Below are positions 14,547 to 21,927 of a stretch of 21,927 bases of DNA, piece after piece; the first letter of the stretch is position 1; each line of letters starts with the position of its first letter. The DNA lies in assembly GCA_050743365.1 (NCBI GenBank), contig JBOGFI010000177.1:1-21927 (forward strand). The letters run 5' to 3'. The stretch comes from JBOGFI01 sp050743365 (lineage in GTDB: Bacteria > Actinomycetota > Acidimicrobiia > IMCC26256 > JACDBD01). The position numbers and the translations under genes were made by a program. Below the pieces are notes generated by a model. The model saw only the letters and a program-made list of their open reading frames with translations. It was not told the origin of the DNA and searched no databases.

Positions 14547-14552
14547 TAGGGT
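14547..14552 (+). promoter_or_regulatory. -10 box TAGGGT for leaderless ychF-like gene
   Basis: TAGGGT ends exactly 7 nt before GTG 14560. It supports this GTG over the in-frame GTG at 14551, which overlaps the box itself. GAGGAG between box and start is too close to the GTG to act as an ordinary ribosome site. Confidence 0.45.
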
Positions 14553-14559
14553 GAGGAGC

Positions 14560-15576
14560 GTGGAGCGCCTCGGTCTCGTCGGGCTCCCCGACTCCGGTCA
14601 CGGCCGGCTGTTCAGCGCGCTGACGGGCCTCGACGCGCCCTCTGGGTTCGACAAGACACCGGGTGTCGCCCAACTCCCCGACGAACGGGTCGACCGGCTG
14701 GCCGAGATGTCGAAGTCGAAGAAGGTCGTGCACGCCACGTTCGAGCTCGACTACATCCCCGGCGTCGCGCCCGGAGGCAAGGCGGGCGAGGGGCTCGGCG
14801 CCAAGCTGCTCGGCTCGCTGCGCGACTGCGACGCCATCCTGTTCGTGCTCCGCGGCGGCCTCGACCCCGCCGACGACCTCGCCACGCTCGAGTACGAGCT
14901 GGTCCTGGCGGACATCGCCTCGGTCGAGCAGCGCCTCGACCGCCAGCGGCGCACGGCGAAGGGCGACCAGTCGCTCGCCGCCGAGGTCGCCGCGCTCGAG
15001 CGGGCACAGGCGACCCTGGCGGACGGCGGGCCGCTCTACCGGTCCGACCTCACCCCCGAGGAGCGGGCGCTGCTCGCACCGGCCTTCCTGCTCACGAACA
15101 AGCCGGTGCTGGCGGTGGTCGACATCGGTGAGGACCAGCTCGACCGCAGCGAGAGCATCGCCGCCCCGTTCGGGGCCGGCGCGCTCGCGGTCTGTACCGA
15201 GCTCGAGGCCGAGATCGCCGCCTGCCCGCCCGAGGACCGCCCCGAGCTGCTGGCGAGCTTCGGCCTCGACGAGAGCATCCTGCCCCGTCTGGCTCGCAGC
15301 GCCTATCACCTCCTCGGCCGCCGGACGTTCCTGACCACGGGCGAGAAGGAGAGCCGAGCCTGGTCGTTTCGCGCCGGCGCCCGGGCACCCGAGTGCGCCG
15401 GTGTCATCCATTCCGACCTCGAACGCGGCTTCATCCGGGCCGAGGTGATCGAGTGGTCCGAGCTCCTCGACATCGGCTCGTGGGCCAAGGCCAAGGAGCT
15501 GGGCAAGCTGCGGGTCGAGGGGAAGGAGTACGAGGTGCAGGACGGAGACGTGCTCGAGATCCGGTTCAACGTCTAG
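14560..15576 (+). CDS. YchF/DUF933-family protein with degenerate nucleotide-binding motifs
   Basis: The 338-residue protein aligns throughout with YchF (OLA1), the ribosome-associated Obg-like ATPase. The C-terminal TGS-like DUF933 domain (about residues 255-338) is almost canonical: FLTTGEKESRAWSFR, AGVIHSDLERGFIRAEVI, GKLRVEGKEYEVQDGDV and a final IRFNV. The middle has the GEGLGAKLLGSLRDCDAILFVLRG block and a coiled-coil-like helical insert (about 115-155). The nucleotide site is altered in every motif. The P-loop GLPNVGKST is here GLPDSGHGR (8-16), with the Lys and Ser/Thr lost. The DIAG of switch II is YIPG (65-68), losing Asp. The ATP-selecting NxxE is DIGE (188-191). It probably cannot bind or hydrolyse ATP in the usual way, and may be a pseudo-ATPase paralogue that still binds the ribosome. 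It begins a run with DUF192 and rsmI. Confidence 0.88.
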   Translation: MERLGLVGLPDSGHGRLFSALTGLDAPSGFDKTPGVAQLPDERVDRLAEMSKSKKVVHATFELDYIPGVAPGGKAGEGLGAKLLGSLRDCDAILFVLRGGLDPADDLATLEYELVLADIASVEQRLDRQRRTAKGDQSLAAEVAALERAQATLADGGPLYRSDLTPEERALLAPAFLLTNKPVLAVVDIGEDQLDRSESIAAPFGAGALAVCTELEAEIAACPPEDRPELLASFGLDESILPRLARSAYHLLGRRTFLTTGEKESRAWSFRAGARAPECAGVIHSDLERGFIRAEVIEWSELLDIGSWAKAKELGKLRVEGKEYEVQDGDVLEIRFNV

Positions 15577-15586
15577 AGGTTTGCTG

Positions 15587-15916
15587 ATGCCGTGGCTCGT
15601 TCGTGAGGGCGACGTGCTGGCGGCGGCAGAGGTCGCCGAGACGCGTCGGGCGCGGCGCCGGGGCCTCCTCGGGCGCGACCACTTCGAGGGTGCGCTCGTG
15701 CTGCGTCCCTGCCGCAACGTCCACACCGCCGGCATGCGCTTCACCGTCGACGTCGCCTTCTGCGACCGCGACGGCGTCGTCATCAAGACGTGCTGCCTGC
15801 AGCCCTGGCGGCTCTCGCCCTTCGTGGGGCGCGCCGCGATGGCGATCGAGGCGTCGTCGGGAGCGTTCGAGCGCTGGGGCCTGCGCGTGGGTGACAAGGT
15901 GGAGCTCAAAGAGTGA
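15587..15916 (+). CDS. DUF192 family protein
   Basis: This 109-residue protein carries the DUF192 (COG1430) core: RRARRRGLLGRD, then CRNVHTAGMRFTVDVAFCDRDGVVIKT with the conserved NVHT..M and D residues, PWRLSPF, and AIEASSGAFERWGLRVGDKVEL. DUF192 proteins are small single-domain beta proteins of unknown function, often exported, but this one lacks a signal peptide and is probably cytoplasmic. ATG 15587 has a GAGGT ribosome site about 6 nt upstream and lies 10 nt after the ychF-like stop. Its TGA overlaps the rsmI GTG (GTGA). The operon places it with translation-related genes. Confidence 0.85.
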   Translation: MPWLVREGDVLAAAEVAETRRARRRGLLGRDHFEGALVLRPCRNVHTAGMRFTVDVAFCDRDGVVIKTCCLQPWRLSPFVGRAAMAIEASSGAFERWGLRVGDKVELKE

Positions 15917-16770
15917 GACGGGCCGGCGCGCTCGTCCTGGTCGCCACCCCGATCGGCAACCTCGGCGACCTCTCACCCCGGGCGGTCGAGGCCCTGCGCG
16001 ACGCCGACGTGATCGCGGCCGAGGACACCCGCCGCACCCGCGCCCTGCTCTCGCACGCCGGGGTGGCCGCCGGTCGACGCTTGCGCGCGGTGCACGGCCG
16101 CAACGAGAGCCGCCTCGCGGCCACGGTCGTGGACCAGATCCGCGACGGCGCCCGTGTGGTGTACGCCACCGACGCCGGCATGCCCGGCGTCTCCGACCCG
16201 GGTGAGCGGCTCGTGCGCGCCTGCCTCGACGCCGGGCTCACGGTGGAGGTGGTGCCGGGCCCGAGCGCGCTCCTCGCCGCCCTGGTTGTCTCGGGCCTGC
16301 CGACCCGGCGGTTCGTCTTCGAGGGCTTCCTGCCCCGGAAGGGCAGGGCGAGAGCGGAGCGACTCGCCGGCATCGCCGCCGAGCCCCGCACGGTGGTGCT
16401 GTTCGAGTCCCCCCTGCGGGTCTCCGAGACGCTCGCCGACCTGGCGGCCGCCTGTGCCCCCGCCCGCGAGGTCGCCGTCGCCCGCGAGCTCACGAAGCGC
16501 TTCGAGGAGGTGTGGCGGGGGACGCTGCGAGCGGCGGTGGACCACACCTCCGAGGTCGAGCCGCGGGGCGAGTACGTCCTCGTCGTGGGCCCGGCGCCCG
16601 GGGAGAGGGCCGAGGTCGCCGCCGACGACCTGAACAGTGCGCTCCGACAGGCTCTCGACGACGGGCTGTCGGCACGGGACGCGGCCGCGCAAGTGGCGAG
16701 CGAGCTGGGCGTCGCGAAGCGCCGCGCTTACGCCGCCGCTATCGAGTTGGCTCGCGATCAACGAGGGTGA
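15913..16770 (+). CDS. rsmI: 16S rRNA (cytidine1402-2'-O)-methyltransferase
   Basis: The 285-residue product is a tetrapyrrole-methylase-fold SAM enzyme that methylates the ribose of C1402 in the decoding centre of 16S rRNA. It has the family signatures LVATPIGNLGDLSPRAVEAL at the N-terminus, AAEDTRRTRALLSHAGV, VYATDAGMPGVSDPGERLVR, VEVVPGPSALLAALVVSG, RFVFEGFLPRKG, VLFESPLRVSETLADL and VARELTKRFEEVWRG, in the right order. The C-terminal helical domain (AAQVASELGVAKRRAYAAAIEL) is typical. It starts at GTG 15913 in a 4-bp overlap with DUF192. Its 3' end overlaps the convergent AbrB-like gene by 32 bases. In many actinobacteria rsmI, metG and tatD are neighbours, as here. Confidence 0.95.
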   Translation: MRRAGALVLVATPIGNLGDLSPRAVEALRDADVIAAEDTRRTRALLSHAGVAAGRRLRAVHGRNESRLAATVVDQIRDGARVVYATDAGMPGVSDPGERLVRACLDAGLTVEVVPGPSALLAALVVSGLPTRRFVFEGFLPRKGRARAERLAGIAAEPRTVVLFESPLRVSETLADLAAACAPAREVAVARELTKRFEEVWRGTLRAAVDHTSEVEPRGEYVLVVGPAPGERAEVAADDLNSALRQALDDGLSARDAAAQVASELGVAKRRAYAAAIELARDQRG

Positions 16771-16999
16771 GGGCGCTCAAGCAGCTGCCGCACACGAGCC
16801 TGCCCGAGAACTCGACCAGCGTGTCCGCGTCCCCGCAGAACACGCAGCGCGCCTCGACCTTGGTGAGCACGATGCTGTTCCCCTCGACCGAGATCTCGAC
16901 CAGGTCGCCCTCACCGATGCCGAACATCCGCCGCATCTCGGCGGGCAGCACGACCCGACCCAGCGAGTCGACCTTGCGAGCCATCCCGGTCGCGGTCAT
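16739..16999 (-). CDS. AbrB/SpoVT-type regulator with C-terminal zinc ribbon
   Basis: The 86-residue protein begins MTATGMARKVDSLGRVVLPAEMRR, very close to the swapped-hairpin DNA-binding domain of Bacillus AbrB (residues 1-48). The second part holds RCVFCG (C52, C55) and VCGSC (C70, C73), a four-cysteine zinc ribbon that could bind metal or sense thiol state. AbrB-type proteins bind DNA as dimers or tetramers in transition-state and nutrient control. Start ATG 16999 is chosen over ATG 16984 because the N-terminal TATG residues are part of the AbrB domain and AGGAG lies 7 nt upstream. It overlaps rsmI tail to tail and diverges from metG across an 86-nt gap. Targets unknown. Confidence 0.88.
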   Translation of the reverse strand: MTATGMARKVDSLGRVVLPAEMRRMFGIGEGDLVEISVEGNSIVLTKVEARCVFCGDADTLVEFSGRLVCGSCLSALTLVDREPTR

Positions 17000-17049
17000 A
17001 CGCCGCTCCTCTTGCTCGAACTCCGCCCTTGGCCGCCGGGGCCGGTCGG

Positions 17050-17056
17050 TATCGTA
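17050..17056. promoter_or_regulatory. Possible symmetric -10 element TATCGTA shared by metG and abrB-like gene
   Basis: TATCGTA reads TATCGT on the plus strand and TACGAT on the minus strand, both TANNNT. It lies centrally in the 86-nt divergent gap and could start transcription both ways, with a leader of about 23 nt for metG and about 45 nt for the AbrB-like gene. -35 boxes are weak. Confidence 0.35.
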
Positions 17057-17085
17057 GGTCGGTCGTTCGACGCAGGTACGGTGCC

Positions 17086-18786
<1,701 letters not shown>

Positions 18787-18793
18787 TGGGGAC

Positions 18794-19612
18794 GTGACCT
18801 CCGGCAGCGAAGACCCGGCGGCCGAGCGAGCGCGACCAGAAAAGTGGGTCGACAGTCACTGCCATCTCCAGTCGCTCACTGGTGGCGCCGATGCCGCCGT
18901 GGCCCGGGCCCGCGAGGCGGGGGTCGAGTGGATGGTTTGCGTGGGCACCGACCTCACGACGTCACGTCAGGCGGTCGAGTTGGCGCGCCGCCACGCCGAC
19001 GTGCACGCCACGGTCGGGCTGCACCCGCACGACGCGTCCCATCTGGCCTCCGAGTGGGAGGGGCTCGCGGCGCTAGCGCGCGACGACGCGGTCGTGGCGG
19101 TGGGCGAGGCGGGCTTCGACCTCCACTACGAGCATTCCCCACGCGCCGAGCAGCAGCACGCCTTCCGGGCCCAGGTCCGGCTCGCCGCCGAGCTCGACCG
19201 GACGCTCGTAATCCACTCGCGTCAGGCGTGGGACGACACGTTCGGCGTCCTCGAGAGGGAGGGCGTCCCCACGCGGACCGTGTTCCACTGCTTCACCGGT
19301 GGGCCCGACGAGGCCGGCCGGGCCCTCGCGCTTGGCGCCTTCATCTCATTCAGCGGGATCGTCTCGTTCCCGGGCGCCGACCCGGTTCGGGCGGCAGCGG
19401 CGGTCTGCCCGCCCGATCGGTTGCTGACCGAGACCGACGCCCCCTACCTGACGCCGGTCCCGCACCGCGGCCGCGAGAACGAGCCCGCCCTGGTGCCGGT
19501 GGTGGGCGAGGCCCTGGCCCGCGCCGTCGGGCGTCCGGCCCCCGAGGTCGCCGCCGCGACCACCCGCAACGCCGCTTGGGTGTTTAGGACCCCTTTGGGA
19601 GGGAAACCCTGA
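18794..19612 (+). CDS. tatD: TatD-family metal-dependent DNase/hydrolase
   Basis: The 272-residue TIM-barrel protein has all TatD metal ligands: WVDSHCHL (H22, H24), VGEAGFDLHY (E105), VIHSRQAW (H141), VFHCFTGG (H165) and LTETDAPYLTPVPHRGREN (D215). TatD proteins act as 3'-5' exonucleases or D-aminoacyl-tRNA-type hydrolases in DNA quality control. A GTG at 18794, 7 nt after the metG stop, is the most upstream sensible start and adds about 17 residues before the usual N-terminus; translation from it is probably coupled to metG. The order metG-tatD-rpfB-like is conserved in Actinomycetota. Confidence 0.93.
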   Translation: MTSGSEDPAAERARPEKWVDSHCHLQSLTGGADAAVARAREAGVEWMVCVGTDLTTSRQAVELARRHADVHATVGLHPHDASHLASEWEGLAALARDDAVVAVGEAGFDLHYEHSPRAEQQHAFRAQVRLAAELDRTLVIHSRQAWDDTFGVLEREGVPTRTVFHCFTGGPDEAGRALALGAFISFSGIVSFPGADPVRAAAAVCPPDRLLTETDAPYLTPVPHRGRENEPALVPVVGEALARAVGRPAPEVAAATTRNAAWVFRTPLGGKP

Positions 19613-19657
19613 CCCTCACATGAGCGGGGTAGGACGAGTGGGGGCACCTGATGGTCG

Positions 19658-19687
19658 TTGACGGGGGCGGAGGCCCTTCGCTAGCGT
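19658..19687 (+). promoter_or_regulatory. Promoter of the RpfB-like gene
   Basis: TTGACG (19658-19663), 18-nt spacer, TAGCGT (19682-19687): the same box pair and spacing as the SDR operon promoter. Transcription would begin near 19694, about 16 nt before the TTG start. The spacer contains GGGC-GGAG-GCCC, a small stem that may affect the region. Confidence 0.6.
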
Positions 19688-19709
19688 CAGTGGTACCCCC
19701 GATCGCGGC

Positions 19710-21314
19710 TTGACCGGCTCGCGTCACGAGCACGGCGACCGCCGATCCCTCGGGAGGGCGGACCCGATCACCGAGCACCCATCACGCGCCGCGTCCCGGT
19801 ACGCGGCGCACCGGCACGATCACCGCTCGCGGCACTACGCGCTGCGGGCCGTGCGGCCGTCCCCGGCCCGGGCCCGGCCCGCCGACGCGCGCGCGTGGCT
19901 GCCGCTGCCCGACGTCGACGACCTCCCCGCGCTGCCCGAGCAGGCCGAGCCCGACCGGGTGAGCCGCGCCCGGCCTACGCCGCGTCGTGGCCCCGACGTC
20001 CGTCCCGTCCCTCGCCGGCCTGAGCCGGTGGTGCGGCCGTCGCCGGCGCGCGCCGAGCCTCACGACCCCGATTCGTGGTTCCCGCTACTCGCCCTGGAGG
20101 CGCTGCTCGAGCCCGACCGCCTCGTCGACTCCGGTCAGACCCGCGCCGTCGAGGTCGCCGAGCCCGACCTGCCGACCGCCCCGGCGGCGAGGGCCTCGCG
20201 CCGCGAGCTGCTCGCTGTCCGCCGGGCTGCCCGCCTCCGCCGCCGGCGCCGGGTGGGCGTCGTCGTGCTGTCGGTGGCGACACTGGCCGCCGCCGCCGCC
20301 GTCCGTCCCCAGCTGGCCGGGGCGCAGGACCCCGAGGTCACGCTGAGCGTCGGCGGCAGGGTGCTCACCCGCAGCACCGACGCCGAGACGGTCGGCGGGT
20401 TCCTCCGGGAGGCGAAGGTGAGGCTCGCCCCCGACGACCGGGTGGAGCCGATGCCGGCGAGGAAGGTCCGCGACGGCCTCGAGATCACGGTGTGGCGCGC
20501 CTTCCCGGTGCACGTCGACTTCGATGGCAGTCTCGCCACCGTCCGGACCACGCGCACCACCGCATCGGCGCTGCTGCAGGAGCTGGACCTCGAGCCGGAG
20601 ACGGTGGCGGTGAAATCGGCGCCCCGCCGCATCGGCCGCGGGGCCGCGGTCGTGTTCCGCACCCGCCGCAACGTGACGATCACCGTCGACGGGACCACGC
20701 AGCCCCAGGAGTCGCTGGCCCTGAACGTCGACGAGCTCCTCGCCGAGAACGCCGTCCTGCTGGGGCCGCTCGACCAGGTGAGCCCCCCGAGGGAGACCTC
20801 GGTCACCGACGGGCTGACCGTGAGCGTGGTGCGGGTCACCAACGACGTGCTGAGCGTCGACGAGCGGCTGCCGTTCACCGTGGAGCGGCGCGAGGACCCG
20901 AACCTTCCGACGGGACAGGAGCGTGTCGTCCAGGAGGGCGTCGCCGGAGTCCAGCGGGTCACCTACGAGCGGACGCGAGCAGACGGGCGCGAGGTCGGTC
21001 GTCGTCCGATCTCCAAGGTGCCGACGCAGCCAGCGGTCCCGAAGGTCATCGCGATCGGCACCGCGCTGCCAAACAGCCGTGTCGGCAGCGCGTCGTGGTA
21101 CGCGAGCCCGTTCGGCTCCGACTCCTGCGCCACCAAGGAGTACGTCCCCGTGGGCACGATCCTCCGGGTCACCAACCTCGGTTCCGGCGCCTCGACCACC
21201 TGCCGGGTGGCCGACCGGGTCGAGGCCAACCGGGTCGTCGACCTCGACGACGACGTGTTCCACCAGCTCGCGCCGCGAAGCCACGGCGTGTTCAGCGCCA
21301 GCATCGACTGGTAA
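19710..21314 (+). CDS. RpfB-like cell-wall protein: DUF348 repeats, G5 domain and RlpA-like domain
   Basis: The 534-residue protein has a long Arg/Pro-rich cytoplasmic N-terminus, a membrane segment after RLRRRRR (about residues 181-200), three DUF348 repeats (about 208-265, 266-320, 321-377), a G5 domain (about 378-446) and a C-terminal RlpA-like double-psi barrel (about 457-534; GSASWYASPFGSDSC, VPVGTILRVTNL, TTCRVADRVEANRVVDLDDDVF). RpfB of mycobacteria shares DUF348 and G5, and the tatD-rpfB position, but ends in a lysozyme-like domain. The RlpA barrel keeps the Asp of its NDR motif (here ADR, D502) but not the His of the usual TAAH; C473 and C498 may form a disulfide. A peptidoglycan-binding or -cleaving role outside the membrane is likely. 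In the N-terminus VRPSPARA plus a W.PL...L..EPDR segment occurs twice (49-83, 109-138). The TTG start is the only in-frame upstream choice and lacks a ribosome site; the true start could be GTG near 19849. Confidence 0.85.
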   Translation: MTGSRHEHGDRRSLGRADPITEHPSRAASRYAAHRHDHRSRHYALRAVRPSPARARPADARAWLPLPDVDDLPALPEQAEPDRVSRARPTPRRGPDVRPVPRRPEPVVRPSPARAEPHDPDSWFPLLALEALLEPDRLVDSGQTRAVEVAEPDLPTAPAARASRRELLAVRRAARLRRRRRVGVVVLSVATLAAAAAVRPQLAGAQDPEVTLSVGGRVLTRSTDAETVGGFLREAKVRLAPDDRVEPMPARKVRDGLEITVWRAFPVHVDFDGSLATVRTTRTTASALLQELDLEPETVAVKSAPRRIGRGAAVVFRTRRNVTITVDGTTQPQESLALNVDELLAENAVLLGPLDQVSPPRETSVTDGLTVSVVRVTNDVLSVDERLPFTVERREDPNLPTGQERVVQEGVAGVQRVTYERTRADGREVGRRPISKVPTQPAVPKVIAIGTALPNSRVGSASWYASPFGSDSCATKEYVPVGTILRVTNLGSGASTTCRVADRVEANRVVDLDDDVFHQLAPRSHGVFSASIDW

Positions 21315-21334
21315 GCGCCGTCGTACCGCTAGTG

Positions 21335-21495
21335 CACCTTCGCGGAGGTGGTTGTGCCGTTGGTTAGGCGGCTTCCGCGATTCTCGCCGGGGGCGGCGAG
21401 CGACTCCCCTTGGTGGGGTGGCCTGGTGCCAGGCGGGACCGGCGCGCGTCCATGTGGTGGCGGCGCCGGTCACGCCGGGCAGGCACGGTGCCTGC
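21335..21495 (-). ncRNA. Candidate omega-RNA (TnpB guide RNA) overlapping the tnpB 3' end
   Basis: Within 160 nt are five perfect inverted repeats: 21335-21350 (CACCT/AGGTG), 21383-21400 (CTCGCCG/CGGCGAG, 4-nt loop), 21421-21434 (GCCTGG/CCAGGC), 21437-21471 (GACCGGCGC/GCGCCGGTC, 9 bp) and 21479-21495 (GCAGGCA/TGCCTGC). A smaller CCCC/GGGG stem is at 21406-21418. They cover the tnpB 3' end past the zinc ribbon and RuvC-III motif and run beyond its stop. TnpB guide RNAs are known to come from exactly this position, read in the tnpB direction, with the guide taken from flanking DNA. The guide would lie at about 21334 and lower, just after the RpfB-like stop. The exact ends are guesses. Confidence 0.5.
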
Positions 21496-21927
21496 TCGAC
21501 GGTGCGTGACGACCACGGGTGTGGTCGTGTGTCCGCCGCCTCGGGCGGCGATGTTGCGGGCGGCGACGAGGTCGCGGTGCCCGCGGTGTCCGCAGTGCGG
21601 ACACGAGAACCGGCGGCCGTTGGGTTTGGGGACCGGCCGGGCGCACTCAGGACAGGTCGATGAGGTTCGGCGTTCGTCGACGCGCATGACGGTGATGCCG
21701 GCGCGTTCGGCCTTGTCGACCAGCGCACCGACGAGGTGGGTGCGCCGCCAGGCATGCAGGCGCCGGTTCTGGTAGCGGCCGGCATCGCGGCGGGTGATCC
21801 CGGCGGGGTCGCCGACGACGAGGGTACCGACGCGCTGGGCGATCGCCCACGCGACCACGGTCTTGGCCGCCTGGTGGTGGGCGTGACGGACCCGGCGCCG
21901 GGAGCGGGCCTCGGCGCGGCGCTGGGC
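21364..21927 (-). CDS. tnpB: TnpB-family RNA-guided nuclease, N-terminus beyond window
   Basis: The frame is open from the right edge to the TAG at 21364, giving the last 187 residues of a TnpB (OrfB) protein. Visible are a basic stretch, the RuvC-II region GTLVVGDPAGITRRD, the VDERRTSSTCPEC...FSCPHCGHRGHRDLVAARNIAARG block with the CxxC/CxxC zinc ribbon, and the RuvC-III Asp (RDLVAARN). The usual RuvC-II Glu (as in VVEDL) is Gly here; a Glu just before TSSTC may replace it, as reported for rearranged TnpB groups. After ARNIAARG comes a 59-residue Arg/Pro-rich tail without family likeness, coding over the candidate omega-RNA. Starts inside the window (GTG 21858) are artefacts of the edge. TnpB is an RNA-guided endonuclease that favours retention of its element. 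Confidence 0.88.
   Translation of the reverse strand, partial: AQRRAEARSRRRVRHAHHQAAKTVVAWAIAQRVGTLVVGDPAGITRRDAGRYQNRRLHAWRRTHLVGALVDKAERAGITVMRVDERRTSSTCPECARPVPKPNGRRFSCPHCGHRGHRDLVAARNIAARGGGHTTTPVVVTHRRAGTVPARRDRRRHHMDARRSRLAPGHPTKGSRSPPPARIAEAA

Larger units (their letters stand above)
21335..21927 (-). mobile_element. Right part of an IS200/IS605-type (IS1341-like) element
   Basis: The 3' part of a tnpB gene and its structured end lie between the RpfB-like gene and the window edge. The hairpin at 21335-21350 is the likely right-end structure. No tnpA is visible; the left end lies outside the window, so it cannot be said whether the element is complete. The left limit given is approximate. 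Confidence 0.55.

Noticed and set aside
14524..15909. 461-codon minus-strand open frame opposite the ychF-like gene
   Set aside because: Shadow frame; the plus strand has YchF/DUF933 homology along its length.
19613..19709. Possible c-di-AMP (ydaO-type) riboswitch before the RpfB-like gene
   Set aside because: Such riboswitches precede some actinobacterial rpf genes, but I cannot match the conserved core here, and the predicted promoter lies inside the gap, leaving only about 16 nt of leader.
19690..19713. Seven-codon leader frame (GTG to TGA) overlapping the TTG start of the RpfB-like gene
   Set aside because: It could be a leader peptide with TTGA coupling, but the predicted transcription start lies at or after the GTG, and chance frames this short are common.
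21401..21420. T-poor CCCC/GGGG stem as an intrinsic terminator of the RpfB-like gene
   Set aside because: It lies inside the tnpB coding region, lacks a T-run and fits better as part of the stem-loop cluster.
20085..21785. 566-codon minus-strand open frame spanning the RpfB-like gene and the tnpB end
   Set aside because: It crosses two real genes in the wrong frame and has no recognisable domain.

Overview
The window is about 22 kb of very GC-rich DNA (G/C at almost every third codon position), packed with genes and with frequent 4-bp stop/start overlaps. Gene content points to an actinobacterium outside the well-studied model genera, perhaps Acidimicrobiia-like (inference). Supporting signs are a mycobacterial-type WS/DGAT acyltransferase, a tiny bL37-type ribosomal protein, an rsmI/metG/tatD/rpfB-like gene order typical of Actinomycetota, and many apparently leaderless promoters (TANNNT exactly 7 nt before the start codon).

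Left part, minus strand (1-7495): an edge-truncated thioredoxin-fold gene coupled to serC; apgM followed by a frameshifted WS/DGAT gene; an MBOAT acyltransferase directly coupled to an SGNH-hydrolase-like membrane protein (an O-acylation pair for an envelope or extracellular polymer); and a SIMPL-domain gene that has lost its middle and reading frame. A DapA/NanA-type aldolase (plus, 7561-8325) converges with a minus-strand catabolic-looking operon of two SDR oxidoreductases and an amidohydrolase (8312-11001).

Middle (11116-14391, plus): an Rrf2-family regulator heads a tightly overlapping operon of an atypical NAD(P)-binding epimerase-like protein, a small four-helix membrane protein, and a FetA/FetB-like ABC pair. 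The ATPase gene has no ordinary start codon.

Right part (14424-21314): a 28-residue bL37-like gene (minus), a YchF-family protein whose nucleotide-binding motifs are all degenerate, a DUF192 protein, rsmI, an AbrB-type regulator with a C-terminal zinc ribbon (minus), metG, tatD, and an RpfB-like cell-wall protein (DUF348 repeats plus G5) whose C-terminal domain is RlpA-like instead of lysozyme-like. The window ends inside an IS200/IS605-type TnpB gene (minus). Its 3' end overlaps a dense set of perfect stem-loops that look like an omega-RNA; the element sits where ksgA is often found.

No CRISPR array, tRNA or rRNA was seen. The points most worth a second look are the pseudo-ATPase YchF, the TnpB/omega-RNA end with a relocated catalytic Glu, the Rrf2-FetAB operon, the RpfB/RlpA hybrid and the leaderless promoter set.
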